This document shows positions 9,734 through 18,597 of a DNA stretch of 64,000 bases, piece after piece. Source of the stretch: an uncultured Coriobacteriaceae bacterium. Its GTDB lineage: Bacteria > Actinomycetota > Coriobacteriia > Coriobacteriales > Atopobiaceae. The stretch spans positions 1 to 64,000 of the forward strand of contig CACYGL010000004.1 of assembly GCA_902773995.1 (NCBI GenBank). Direction: 5' to 3'. Positions within the stretch are counted from its first letter, which is position 1. Each line of letters opens with the position of its first letter. Below the pieces are notes generated by a model, which saw only the letters and a program-made list of their open reading frames with translations, ran no database searches and was not told where the DNA came from. Made by a program: the position numbers and the translations under genes.

Positions 9734-9793
9734 GCGTTTCACACCGTCTTCCACGAACTTATACCGTCTTACACGATTTTATACCGTCTTATA
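9734..9793 (-). repeat. three 20-bp direct repeats (iterons or operators)
   Basis: On the minus strand there are three head-to-tail 20-bp units, TATAAGACGGTATAAAATCG, TGTAAGACGGTATAAGTTCG and TGGAAGACGGTGTGAAACGC, sharing AAGACGGT. They end 15 bp before the ATPase ATG. The spacing (about two helical turns) suits cooperative binding on one face of the DNA. They may act as operators for autoregulation, or as iterons if the ATPase is a replication-type initiator. Confidence 0.8.
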
Positions 9794-9836
9794 CTGTCCG
9801 GTGCGCCGCCCGCGCGGCTGGCTCGCCTCCAGGCCC

Positions 9837-10334
9837 CTAGCCCCTGCTCTTCCGGCGCGCACGGAAGAACGCGCGCAGCTGGTTGGCGGCCTCGTCCGCC
9901 AGCACGCCTGACGTCACCTCAAACGCATGGTTGAGCCGTGGGTCGTGGCTCACGTCAAAGAGCGTGCCCAGAGCGCCGCCTTTGGGGTCGGGCGCACCGT
10001 ACACGCAGCGGTCCACGCGCGCGTTTACCATGAGCCCCGCGCACATGAGGCACGGCTCGAGCGTCACGTAGACCGTGCACCCCGAGAGCCGCCAACGGCC
10101 CAGCGCACGAGCGGCCTCCTCCATGGCGAGAAACTCGGCGTGCGCCGCAGGGTCTGCGTCCTCCTCGCGACGGTTGTGCGCACGGGAGACAACCTGCCCG
10201 TCGCACACCACCACCGCACCTATCGGCACCTCGCCCTCTTCTGCGGCAGTTGCAGCCTCGTCCAGGGCAAGACGCATGAACCCAAGATCCACTTCGGCAG
10301 CATGTTGGTTGTTGTCCTGCTCGTCTCGGTCCAT
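9837..10334 (-). CDS. tadA: tRNA-specific adenosine deaminase
   Basis: A 165-residue zinc-dependent deaminase that converts the wobble A34 of tRNA-Arg(ACG) to inosine. Zinc and catalytic motifs are HAE (in DPAAHAEFLAME) and PCLMC (in TLEPCLMCAG), with the TadA-type VPIGAVVV near the start. A GxxDPKGGALGT segment and the C-terminal basic tail (FFRARRKSRG) fit TadA better than cytidine deaminases. The N-terminus has a short acidic extension (MDRDEQDNNQ). It is divergent from tRNA-Ser 75 bp away. Confidence 0.92.
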   Translation of the reverse strand: MDRDEQDNNQHAAEVDLGFMRLALDEAATAAEEGEVPIGAVVVCDGQVVSRAHNRREEDADPAAHAEFLAMEEAARALGRWRLSGCTVYVTLEPCLMCAGLMVNARVDRCVYGAPDPKGGALGTLFDVSHDPRLNHAFEVTSGVLADEAANQLRAFFRARRKSRG

Positions 10335-10408
10335 TCCTCGCCCCTCTCATTGCGGTCGCGGACCCAACTTTTCCAGCGTATGCGTTAGGATATATCCACG
10401 CACCCAAC

Positions 10409-10494
10409 GGAGGGGTGGCAGAGTGGTTGATTGCAGCGGTCTTGAAAACCGCCGGGCGCCTTGCGTCTCGAGGGTTCGAATCCCTCCCCCTCCG
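10409..10494 (+). tRNA. tRNA-Ser (anticodon UGA)
   Basis: An 86-nt cloverleaf. The acceptor stem GGAGGGG pairs with CCCCTCC, discriminator G is at 10494, the anticodon stem is GCGGT/ACCGC and the loop CTTGAAA gives anticodon TGA, which reads UCA (Ser). The T-arm is GAGGG-TTCGAAT-CCCTC, and the long variable arm is as expected for a serine tRNA. The 3' CCA is not encoded. Confidence 0.97.
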
Positions 10495-10580
10495 CCTCAC
10501 GCGTCCCATCACGAAGCACCGCACGCCGTCCACGTCTCCAGCACGTCCGCCACGGTCCGCCCGCCTGAAGGGAGCCCCTC

Positions 10581-11132
10581 ATGATCGCTCTTGTCATCAT
10601 CATTGCCATCATCGTTGTTCTTGTCGTCTGGTTTGTGAGCATCTACAACGGCATCGTCCGCAAGGACAACCGCTGCGACAACGCCTGGCAGACCATCGAC
10701 GCGCAGCTGCAGCGCAGGAATGACCTCATCCCCAACCTGGTAGAGACCGTCAAGGGCTACGCCGCGCACGAGTCGGGCACGCTCTCGGCCGTCACGCAGG
10801 CGCGCGCCGCCGTCATGTCCGCCAAGACGCCTGAGGACAAGATGGCCGCCTCCAACGTGCTCTCCGACACGCTGAAGTCGCTCTTTGCTGTGTCCGAGGC
10901 ATACCCCGAGCTCAAGGCAAACGCCAACTTCCAGCAGCTGCAGTCCGAGCTCTCGGACACCGAGAACAAGATCAGCTATGCGCGCATGAGCTTCAACGAC
11001 TGCGTGCTTGAGTACAACAACGCCATCGAGACCTTCCCCGGCAACGTCGTGGCCGGCTCCAAGTTCAAGGAGCGCCAGGGCTTCGAGGTGCAGTCCGAGG
11101 CAGTGCGCCAGGCGCCGCAGGTCAAGTTCTAG
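10581..11132 (+). CDS. lemA: LemA family protein
   Basis: 183 residues: one N-terminal membrane helix (residues 2-23, rich in I and V), then the LemA helical domain with the family motif NGIVRKDNRCDNAWQTID and QLQRRNDLIPNLVETVKGYA. The C-terminal part (FNDCVLEYNNAIETFPGNVV) is the usual closing motif. LemA proteins are membrane-attached, mostly extracytoplasmic helical proteins of unclear role. AAGGGAG precedes the ATG, and a strong terminator follows at 11163, so the gene stands alone. Confidence 0.93.
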   Translation: MIALVIIIAIIVVLVVWFVSIYNGIVRKDNRCDNAWQTIDAQLQRRNDLIPNLVETVKGYAAHESGTLSAVTQARAAVMSAKTPEDKMAASNVLSDTLKSLFAVSEAYPELKANANFQQLQSELSDTENKISYARMSFNDCVLEYNNAIETFPGNVVAGSKFKERQGFEVQSEAVRQAPQVKF

Positions 11133-11162
11133 TCTCGTCTCGGCGAGAAACGCAGGTCCAGT

Positions 11163-11195
11163 GCCGGTGGGGCAACGCCGCCCCACCGGCTTTTT
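11163..11195 (+). terminator. rho-independent terminator after lemA
   Basis: A 10-bp stem GCCGGTGGGG/CCCCACCGGC with an 8-nt loop is followed by TTTTT. Confidence 0.9.
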
Positions 11196-11502
11196 GCTGC
11201 AGAGGCCCGCGGCGGCACCAGCCTCTGCACCCTAACGTGGAGATTAAAGAATCGTTACGCAAACGCGATAGGGCCAACAACCCCTCGTCATGGGCCCTCG
11301 TGTACAATGACCTGTGCGCATGGCAAAGCGTGTTGTGCGCGGTCATCAAAGGTCAAAGAGAAAGGCTTCCATGAAACCCCGACCTCACAGTCGATGACCC
11401 CTCCGGCGTGCTATTGGCAGCCCGCCGCATGGGGTGCCGTTCCACCACATATGCCGTGTGCGTAGCCTTACCCGGGTGCACGCCGGCAGAGAAGGAGCAC
11501 GC
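11196..11502 (+). promoter_or_regulatory. long leader before the MgtE_N/Nramp-like gene pair
   Basis: About 300 bp without a gene. A TACAAT-like -10 is visible at ~11303, which would give a transcribed leader of ~190 nt with several GC-rich self-complementary stretches. The leader length and a downstream divalent-metal transport operon make an RNA metal sensor conceivable, but I do not find the conserved blocks of the M-box or yybP-ykoY motifs. GAAGGAG precedes the ATG. Confidence 0.3.
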
Positions 11503-13356
11503 ATGATTTACCTCTCCCAACTCCTGGGAAACCCGGTTCTCGACCTCAACGGCGAGAAGATAGGCACCGTTTCTGACCTGGGCATCGCCACTGGCGAAGT
11601 CTTTCCCCGCGTCACCAGCCTTGCGTTCATGGGCCCCGGCCACACCCCGTTCATGATCAGCTGGCGCAAGTACGTCGACACCTACGACGAGCACGAGGTG
11701 CACCTTAAGGTCGTCGCCACCGACATCCGCTTCTCCTACCTGCAGCCCAACGAGGTCCTTCTCGCGCGAGACATTCTCAACAAGCAAATTGTTGATACCC
11801 GCGGCATGCGCGTGGTGCGCGTTAACGACCTCAAGCTCTCGGACACCAACTCCTCTCAGCTGCGCCTCCTTGGCGCCGAGGTGGGCATCCGCGGCATCCT
11901 GCGCTCGCTTTCCCCCGGCATCGAGCGGCTGGCGCTGCGCATTGCGCACACGTTTGGCAAGCAGCTTCCCGAGAAGATCATCGCGTGGAGCTACATGGAC
12001 CTCGTCGAGCGCGACCTCTCCGACGTCAAGCTCTCGGTCTCGCACAAGACCCTCGACGACATGCACCCCGCCGACATCGCAGACATCATCGAGCGCCTTG
12101 ACCCGCGCCTGCGCGGGCAGGTCTTTGCCCAGCTCGACGACGAGCAGCGCGCCGGCGCCATGGCCGAGCTGGACGACGACGCCATGGCCGCACAGATTAT
12201 GGGCAGCATGGACGAGGCCGACGCATCGCGAATCCTCTCCGAGATGGACCCGGACGACGCAGCCGAGCTTGTCTCGGAGCTCGACTACGACAAGGCCGAG
12301 AAGCTCCTCAAGCTCATGGGCGTCAACGAGCAGAAGGCCATTCGCCAGCTTTTGGGCTACCGCGAGGACACCGCCGGCCGCATCATGACCTCCGAGGTGG
12401 TCTCGCTTCCCGAGGACAAGACCGTTGCCGACGCCGTCGAGCGCCTGCGCGGGCTGGACGAGGACTTCGAGAGCGTGCGCTACGTCTATCTCACCGACGA
12501 GGACGAGAAGCTCTCCGGCGTGATCACGCTGGGACGCCTTATCGTGTCTGACCCGGACACCCACCTGGAGGACATTGCCACCACTGAGCTCAAGACCGCC
12601 AGCCCCGAGGACGACCAGGAGGACGTGGCCCAGGACATCGCCAAGTACAACCTGCTGGCCATGCCCGTTGTCTCTGACGAGGGCAAGCTGCTGGGCATTG
12701 TCACCGTCGACGACGCCCTGGACGTCCTGGAGGAGGAGCACGCCGAGGACCTGCAGATTGCCGGCGGCACCAGCTCTGACGCGGACGGCACCGAACACGC
12801 GCACGACCTGGTGTGGCTGCTTCGCCGAAACGCCTGGTTCTTCTTCTGGATCGTTGCCACGGCCATCATTTCCTTTGCGTTCAAGACCGATACCGGCACC
12901 TTCACGGTGGCGCTTCTCGCCTGTGCGGCAATGCCGCTCGCCCTTGTGGTGGCCGACGACTCCGTGAGCTATGTCACCAACTTCTTCCTGGAGAACGACC
13001 CGGACGACGAGGACTCGCCCTCCACGCTTGGCTTCACGCTGCGCAGCATTGGGACTGGCCTTGTCTTTGCCTTCATCTGCACGCTGCTGGTGCTTGCCTT
13101 TGTGAGCCTTGCGCTGCCGGACGCCTCCGACGCCGCGCTGGCACATGCGCTTCGCCTGGGATTTACCGCCGCGGCCATCTCGGTGCTGGTCTCGTTCGCC
13201 CTTACGCCCATCTACCTGGTGATTCTTCGCAAGCGTGACGAGAGGAACCAGGAGACCTCGGGTTTTGCGCTCGCCCTCATCTCTATGATCGTCGCCGCCG
13301 TGGTGTTTGCCATCGCCATCGCCGTGACCGGCACGACCGGAATCGTCCTGGGGTAG
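11503..13356 (+). CDS. PRC-barrel / MgtE_N / CBS membrane protein
   Basis: About 617 residues. In order: a PRC-barrel-like domain (1-~85), a second conserved segment (~90-170), an MgtE N-terminal superhelical domain (~180-290, with HPADIADIIERLDP and DPDDAAELVSEL), two CBS domains (~295-430), then five hydrophobic helices. The last region lacks the MgtE pore signature (GGNAGxQ), so this is probably not an MgtE channel itself. The start ATG has GAAGGAG upstream. The stop is 3 bp before the Nramp-like gene, so the two are co-transcribed; a role as Mg-sensing partner of that transporter is inference. Confidence 0.85.
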   Translation: MIYLSQLLGNPVLDLNGEKIGTVSDLGIATGEVFPRVTSLAFMGPGHTPFMISWRKYVDTYDEHEVHLKVVATDIRFSYLQPNEVLLARDILNKQIVDTRGMRVVRVNDLKLSDTNSSQLRLLGAEVGIRGILRSLSPGIERLALRIAHTFGKQLPEKIIAWSYMDLVERDLSDVKLSVSHKTLDDMHPADIADIIERLDPRLRGQVFAQLDDEQRAGAMAELDDDAMAAQIMGSMDEADASRILSEMDPDDAAELVSELDYDKAEKLLKLMGVNEQKAIRQLLGYREDTAGRIMTSEVVSLPEDKTVADAVERLRGLDEDFESVRYVYLTDEDEKLSGVITLGRLIVSDPDTHLEDIATTELKTASPEDDQEDVAQDIAKYNLLAMPVVSDEGKLLGIVTVDDALDVLEEEHAEDLQIAGGTSSDADGTEHAHDLVWLLRRNAWFFFWIVATAIISFAFKTDTGTFTVALLACAAMPLALVVADDSVSYVTNFFLENDPDDEDSPSTLGFTLRSIGTGLVFAFICTLLVLAFVSLALPDASDAALAHALRLGFTAAAISVLVSFALTPIYLVILRKRDERNQETSGFALALISMIVAAVVFAIAIAVTGTTGIVLG

Positions 13357-13359
13357 CCC

Positions 13360-14619
13360 ATGGCAGAGGCAAAGAACAGCACTAAGAAGACAACCAAGCA
13401 GGCCGGACGCTTTGCGATTCTCGCAGCCATGGGGCCGGGCCTTCTCACCGCCATGGCCGGCAATGACGCTGGCGGCATCGCGACGTACTCCTCGACCGGC
13501 GCCACATACGGCTACGGCATGCTCTGGACCGTGCCGCTCATGTGCATCCTGCTCATCGTGGCGCAGGAGACCGCCGCGCGTATGGGCTGCGCCACGGGCA
13601 AGGGCTTCGCGGCGCTTATCCGCGAGCAGTTTGGCGTGCGCGTCTCGGCCATTGCCATGCTTGCGCTTATCATCTCCAACTTTACGGTGACGCTCTCCGA
13701 GTTTGCCGGCATTGCCTCGGGCATGGAGCTCTTTGGCATTCCGCTGCAGGTGAGCGTGCCCATCGCGGGCATTGCCACCTGGCTTCTCACGCAAAGCGGC
13801 TCCTACCACCGCGTCGAGAAGATCCTGCTGGCGCTCTCGTGCGTGTTTCTCACCTACATCGTGAGCGGTATCATCTCCAACCCCGACTGGGGCCTGGCCC
13901 TAAAGGACACGGTGGTCCCGCAGTTCTCGAGCGACCCCGGCTACGTGTCGCTGCTGGTGGCAAACGTTGGTACCACCATCTCGCCGTACATGCTGTTCAT
14001 GGTGAGCTCCAACGTGGTCGAGAAGAACCTCAAGGGCTCTGACATCCCCGGCCAGCGCGCCGACAACGTCTCAGGCGTGATTGCGGCGGAGATCACCACC
14101 TGGTTCATCATCCTCACGACCGGCACCGTGCTCTACCCGGCAGGCGTCACCGTGAACAGCGCGGCCGACGCGGCGCAGGCGCTTGTGCCGCTTGCGGGCC
14201 AGTACGCCTCGGCGCTCTTTGCTGCGGGCCTTGCGGGTGCGTCGTTCCTGGCGGCGTGCGTGCTGCCCGGCATCACAGCGAGCGCCGTGTGTGAGGCCTT
14301 TGGCTGGGAGCGCGGCGTCGACCGCAGCTGGAACGAGGCGCCGGCGTACCGCGCCATCATCACCGGCATTACGATCCTATCGGCGGGAATCGTGCTTATC
14401 CCCAACGTTGACCTCTTTGGCATCATGATGCTGGCGCAGGTCATCAACGGTGTGCTGCTGCCGGTGCTCATGGTGTGCATGGTTCTTATCGCCAGCGACA
14501 AGCGCGTCATGGGCCAGTACGTGAACGGGCATGTGTGGACGGTCCTCACGTGGTTCACCATCGTGGTGGTTATCGTGCTCACGATCATCATGTTTGTGCT
14601 GCAGGCAATGGGCGTGTAG
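13360..14619 (+). CDS. Nramp-related divalent metal transporter, NRMT-like (Mg2+/Mn2+)
   Basis: 419 residues with about 11 membrane helices. The Nramp TM1 motif DPGN is replaced by DAGG (in MAGNDAGGIATYSS) and the TM6 motif region GATVMPHN becomes GTTISPYM, so the canonical soft-metal Met is absent. The same kind of change defines the Nramp-related Mg transporters (NRMT), of which an Eggerthella lenta member is structurally known, and predicts transport of Mg2+ or Mn2+ rather than selection for Fe2+/Mn2+. It follows an MgtE_N/CBS gene by 3 bp, in keeping with Mg2+ homeostasis. Substrate preference is inferred from motif changes. Confidence 0.8.
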   Translation: MAEAKNSTKKTTKQAGRFAILAAMGPGLLTAMAGNDAGGIATYSSTGATYGYGMLWTVPLMCILLIVAQETAARMGCATGKGFAALIREQFGVRVSAIAMLALIISNFTVTLSEFAGIASGMELFGIPLQVSVPIAGIATWLLTQSGSYHRVEKILLALSCVFLTYIVSGIISNPDWGLALKDTVVPQFSSDPGYVSLLVANVGTTISPYMLFMVSSNVVEKNLKGSDIPGQRADNVSGVIAAEITTWFIILTTGTVLYPAGVTVNSAADAAQALVPLAGQYASALFAAGLAGASFLAACVLPGITASAVCEAFGWERGVDRSWNEAPAYRAIITGITILSAGIVLIPNVDLFGIMMLAQVINGVLLPVLMVCMVLIASDKRVMGQYVNGHVWTVLTWFTIVVVIVLTIIMFVLQAMGV

Positions 14620-14663
14620 GGGCCAAACCTTTGACGCAGCTTTGCCACTCGCATTGAGAGCGA

Positions 14664-14776
14664 GTCGCCGGAAGCACTTTTGGCAGCAAATGCAACGTAG
14701 AGGCCTCTCCGGCGATTTATTGTCGCCGGAGAGGCCAATTTGACGCAATTTGCAACAAACGGGGCCATCTGGCGAC
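14664..14776. repeat. repeat family E, copy 1: palindromic element 3' of the nucleoside operon
   Basis: The centre is a perfect 14-bp hairpin (14702-14715 with 14723-14736, GGCCTCTCCGGCGA / TCGCCGGAGAGGCC). It is followed by AATTTGACGCAATTTGCAAC and flanked by outer GTCGCC and GGCGAC. A related element lies at 20883-21022, so copies bracket the nucleoside import operon. The hairpin could also terminate transcription from either side. Confidence 0.65.
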
Positions 14777-14863
14777 AACAAGGAGAAAGCATTTCCGCCC
14801 CACAGATTGTGCCCCCGACGTCGGCAGACGCCGAGGGCACAGCTAGGACACATTGCACCGCGA

Positions 14864-15823
14864 CTAGCGATCGCTTGCGTCGTACGGCACACCCGCGGCT
14901 TTGGGCGGGTGGTTCTTGCCGGAGAAGAACACCAGCAGGATCATCGTGAGCACGTACGGCAGCATGAGGAAGAGGTCCGAGTAGTTGCTCGAGAGCCCCA
15001 TGGAGAGGCAGAGCTGGTAGCCACCGGAGCGAGCCAGGCCAAAGACCAGGCACACCGCCGCCGTGGTGGGGATGTTCCAGTTGCCAAAGATCATCGCGGC
15101 AATGGCCAGGTAGCCAAAGCCCATGTAGATGCTGGGCGAGAAGTTCGCCGAGATGGAGTACGCGTAGCAGATGCCGCCAATGCCGCAGAGCGCGCCGGAG
15201 ATCACCACGGAGATGAAGCGCGTCTTGTTGACGTCGCCGCCGGTGGCATCGACTGCCTGGGGGTTCTCGCCGCACGCACGCAGACGCATACCAAAGCTCG
15301 TCTTGTACATGAGGTACCAGGCGGCAATGGCAACCACAGCAATGAACCACTCGTACGGGTACATGTCGGTGAAGAACCAGCCCAGCACGGGAATCTGGCT
15401 CAGCACGGGCACGGTGACCTGGTCAGAGACGCCCAGCACGAACTTGTTCGAGGCGGCACCGGTGAGCGCCTGGTTGGCAACGCTCGTGAAGAACGTGGTG
15501 AGGGCCGCCGCCAGGATGTTCACCACCACGCCGCTGATTACCTGGTTGGCGCGGAACCTCACGCAGAGAAACGCATGTAGAAGCGAGTAGACAGCGCCGC
15601 CGATCATGGACGCCAGCATGGCAACGACAATGACCATCTGGTTATCGCTGCCCATTTGCGGCATGAGGATGACGGCGACAAGCGAGCCAATGAAGGCGCC
15701 AAAGCCCTGGAAGCCCTCGACGGCCAGGTTGGTGACGCCGCTCTTCTCAGAGTAGATGCCGCCAATGGCCATGATGAAGAGGGGTGCCGCAAAGGCCAGT
15801 CCATCGATGAAAACGGTATCCAT
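14864..15823 (-). CDS. nucleoside ABC transporter permease (second subunit)
   Basis: A 319-residue membrane protein of the BPD_transp_2 (RbsC/NupQ-like) family with about 8-10 helices. It starts MDTVFIDGLAFAAPLFIMAI and has the family features SEKSGVTNLAVEGFQG and LRACGENPQAVDATGGDV, the latter being the EAA-like coupling loop for the ATPase. It forms the translocation pore with the permease encoded just upstream (2-bp gap). It is the last gene of a five-gene operon bmpA-deoD-ATPase-permease-permease, which would import purine and other nucleosides. Confidence 0.9.
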   Translation of the reverse strand: MDTVFIDGLAFAAPLFIMAIGGIYSEKSGVTNLAVEGFQGFGAFIGSLVAVILMPQMGSDNQMVIVVAMLASMIGGAVYSLLHAFLCVRFRANQVISGVVVNILAAALTTFFTSVANQALTGAASNKFVLGVSDQVTVPVLSQIPVLGWFFTDMYPYEWFIAVVAIAAWYLMYKTSFGMRLRACGENPQAVDATGGDVNKTRFISVVISGALCGIGGICYAYSISANFSPSIYMGFGYLAIAAMIFGNWNIPTTAAVCLVFGLARSGGYQLCLSMGLSSNYSDLFLMLPYVLTMILLVFFSGKNHPPKAAGVPYDASDR

Positions 15824-15824
15824 G

Positions 15825-17021
15825 CTACTTCTCCCCCTCTCCCGTCATGCCTTCAGCTGCGGCCTCGGCCTTTGCCTTGGCCTTGATCTTTGAATCCTCC
15901 GCACGCTGAACCTTGCGGTGAGCGAGGAACCTAAAGTACCCGCCGCATGCGGAGAAGAGCAGCATGATGCCGACGATGAGCGACGCAATCTCCTTCTGGA
16001 CACCCAGGGTGGAGCTCATGAAGTTGCTGCCGTTCTGGAAGACAGAGACCAGGATGGAGGCAAAGATGCTGCCGATGGGGTTGCCGTTGCCGAGAAGCGC
16101 GACGGCGATGCAGTCGTAGCCCATCTGCGGGAGCGTCTTGGGAACGATCGTCGTGTAGTAGCCGCAGTAGTACGCCACACCGGCCAGGCCCGCAAGCGCG
16201 CCCGAAAGCGCCATGGCCTGGATGAGCCGCTTGCCCACGTTGATGCCGGCGTACTTGGCAGCCTTGGGGTTCTGGCCCACGGCCTTGAGCTCAAAGCCCA
16301 CCACAGTGCGCTTGAAGAGCCAGTCGAGGAAGAACGCCAGCGCCACCGCCAGGAAGATGCCCAGCGGGATGGTGCAGCTGATCCCGCCAATCTGGACGTT
16401 GTAGATCATGAGCGCGGCGTCGGTCGAGCAGGGCAGCGACGAGCGCGTGAGGCCGTTCACGAAGTACATGTTGATGAAGAAGCCCACGATGTAGTTGAGG
16501 ATGTAGTTGATCATGATCGTGGAGACGACCTCATGCACGTTGAAGCGGTACTTGAGGAAGCCCACAAAGGCGCCGAGGAGCGCACCCACCACGGCGCCAA
16601 TGATGATGACCAGCGGCTTGGAGAGAACGGCGGGTAGGTCGCTGTAGCCCACGAGCACCGTTGCCGTGAAGGCGGACGCCACCATCTGGCCGGAGATGCC
16701 AATGTTGAAGAGGCCCGCGCGGAAGCCCACCACAAAGCCCAGCGACGCAAGCAGCATGGGAGCAAGGTAGCCCAGGAAGGTGAAGAAGTCCGACTGTATT
16801 CCGGACCCTCCGCCGTAGCTGCCCTTGGGCGCAAGACCCGAGCCCTGCAGGAAGCTGTAGAAGCCCACAAATGGGTCCTTACCAAGCACCACAAGGAGAA
16901 CGCCCGAGACGAGCAGCGACAGCAGCACGCAGAACACGGGGACCGCGATGTGCGACCAGCGCCCGTCCAGCAGCCGCTGGAACCAGCCCGCCCCTCCTAT
17001 TTTCTTCTCGGCGTCAGTCAT
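15825..17021 (-). CDS. nucleoside ABC transporter permease (first subunit)
   Basis: A 398-residue BPD_transp_2 family permease with about 9-10 helices, the NupP-like partner of the next gene. The coupling-loop motif is ELKAVGQNPKAAKYAGINV. It has a cytoplasmic N-terminus and a long charged C-terminal tail (from ~375, rich in Lys, Ala and Glu). Its start overlaps the ATPase stop by 8 bp, which shows translational coupling. Confidence 0.9.
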   Translation of the reverse strand: MTDAEKKIGGAGWFQRLLDGRWSHIAVPVFCVLLSLLVSGVLLVVLGKDPFVGFYSFLQGSGLAPKGSYGGGSGIQSDFFTFLGYLAPMLLASLGFVVGFRAGLFNIGISGQMVASAFTATVLVGYSDLPAVLSKPLVIIIGAVVGALLGAFVGFLKYRFNVHEVVSTIMINYILNYIVGFFINMYFVNGLTRSSLPCSTDAALMIYNVQIGGISCTIPLGIFLAVALAFFLDWLFKRTVVGFELKAVGQNPKAAKYAGINVGKRLIQAMALSGALAGLAGVAYYCGYYTTIVPKTLPQMGYDCIAVALLGNGNPIGSIFASILVSVFQNGSNFMSSTLGVQKEIASLIVGIMLLFSACGGYFRFLAHRKVQRAEDSKIKAKAKAEAAAEGMTGEGEK

Positions 17022-18552
17022 TGTCCGCCACTCCCATCATGTACCTGCCCACTTCCTGCGAGGTCATGGTGCTCGCCGGGGCCGTCTTGAGAAGCTTGCC
17101 GTTGTAGATAACGCCAATGGTGTCGGCCAGCTGCATGACCTCGTCGAGCTCAAGCGAGATGAGCAGCACTGCCGCCCCGCGGTCGCGCTCGGCGATGATC
17201 TGGTCGTGGATGTGCTCGATGGCGCCCATGTCCATGCCACGCGTTGGCTGCACAAAGATGAGGAGGCGTGCGTGCTGCTCAATCTCACGCGCGACGATGG
17301 CCTTCTGCTGGTTGCCGCCGCTCATGGAACGCGTGATGGTGCGGCCGCCCTGGCCGGAGCGGATGTCGTAGCGCTCAATGAGGTCGTCGGCAAACTCGCG
17401 GATCTTTGCGTGGTCGAGCACGCCGCCCTTGGAGAAGGGCTCCTTGTAGTAGCGGCGCAGCGCGAGGTTCTCGTCAAGCGGCAGGTTCATGAAGACGCCC
17501 ATGCCCTGACGGTCCTCGGGAATGTACGCCACGCCATCCTCGACGCGGTTGCGCACGGTCTCGCTGGTGATGTCCTTACCGTCCAGGGTGACCGTGCCCT
17601 TGTAGGCGTCTTGCATGCCCGCGATGGTATTGGCGAGCTCTCCCTGGCCGTTGCCGGCAACGCCTGCCACGGCAAAGATCTCGCCCTCGTGGATGCTCAG
17701 CGAGACGTCCTGGACAACTTCAAACTTGTCGGCGTTTCTGACCGTGAGGTGGTCGACCTTCAGGACCTCCTTGCCAAAGTGCGGCTCGCCCTTGGTGGTC
17801 TCGAGCTTGACCTCGCGACCAACCATGAGGTTTGCCATGTGCTGCACCGACGTGCTGGCAACGTCCAGGACGTCGACGAGCTTGCCGCGGCAGAGGATGG
17901 CGCAGCGGTCTGCGACCTTCTTGATCTCCTCGATCTTGTGGGTGATGAGGATGATGGTCTTGCCCTGGTCGCGCAGACCGCGAATGATGTCGAGAAGGAA
18001 CTCGATCTCCTTGGGCGTAAGGACGGCCGTAGGCTCGTCGAAGATCAAGATCTCTGCGTTGCGGTAGAGCATCTTGAGGATCTCGACGCGCTGGCGCTGC
18101 GAGACGGCCAGGTCGCCAACCATGTCCGTTGGGTTCACCGCAAGGCCGTACTGCTCGGAGATATCCTTCACGCGCTTGTTGGCCTCTTTGATGTCCACGC
18201 AGGGCAGAAAGCCGGCAAGGCGCTTCTTGGGCTCGACGCCCATCACGATGTTCTCGGCAACGGTGAAGTTGTCGACCAGCTTGAAGTGCTGGTGAACCAT
18301 GCCGATGCCCGCCGCCACCGCGTCATCCGACGAGTCGAACTTCACCTCCTCGCCGCGCAGGTAGATCTTCCCGGCGTCGGGTTGGTACATGCCAAAGAGC
18401 ACGCTCATGAGCGTGGACTTGCCAGCGCCATTCTCGCCGAGAAGGGCAAAGACCTCGCCCTTCTTCACACGCAGCGTGACGTCGTCATTTGCCACGATGC
18501 CCGGAAAGCGCTTCGTGATGTGACGCATGTCAATGATGTAATCGTCTTGCAT
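17014..18552 (-). CDS. nucleoside ABC transporter ATPase (two fused domains)
   Basis: About 512 residues with two ABC cassettes in tandem, as in RbsA/NupO. Domain 1 has Walker A GENGAGKST, the signature-like LAVSQRQRVEI and Walker B ILIFDEPT. Domain 2 has a degenerate Walker A (VAGNGQGEL), signature SGGNQQKA and a Walker B region reading LLIFVQPTRG, where the usual Asp/Glu are replaced. Such asymmetry between the two sites is usual for this family. I chose the ATG at 18552 because GGGAGGAAGCC precedes it; the frame runs further upstream without coding character. Confidence 0.92.
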   Translation of the reverse strand: MQDDYIIDMRHITKRFPGIVANDDVTLRVKKGEVFALLGENGAGKSTLMSVLFGMYQPDAGKIYLRGEEVKFDSSDDAVAAGIGMVHQHFKLVDNFTVAENIVMGVEPKKRLAGFLPCVDIKEANKRVKDISEQYGLAVNPTDMVGDLAVSQRQRVEILKMLYRNAEILIFDEPTAVLTPKEIEFLLDIIRGLRDQGKTIILITHKIEEIKKVADRCAILCRGKLVDVLDVASTSVQHMANLMVGREVKLETTKGEPHFGKEVLKVDHLTVRNADKFEVVQDVSLSIHEGEIFAVAGVAGNGQGELANTIAGMQDAYKGTVTLDGKDITSETVRNRVEDGVAYIPEDRQGMGVFMNLPLDENLALRRYYKEPFSKGGVLDHAKIREFADDLIERYDIRSGQGGRTITRSMSGGNQQKAIVAREIEQHARLLIFVQPTRGMDMGAIEHIHDQIIAERDRGAAVLLISLELDEVMQLADTIGVIYNGKLLKTAPASTMTSQEVGRYMMGVADND

Positions 18553-18597
18553 GGCTTCCTCCCGTGCCTCTCGCAGGGATGCGCTTGCGAGCAGCAC

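Noticed and set aside
11196-11502. M-box or yybP-ykoY riboswitch before the metal transport genes
   Set aside because: Conserved motif blocks are absent; kept only as an unassigned long leader.
11353-13809. 818-codon minus-strand ORF opposite the MgtE_N/CBS gene
   Set aside because: Low-complexity His/Gly/Val-rich translation, no domain; the plus strand holds two clear genes with ribosome sites.
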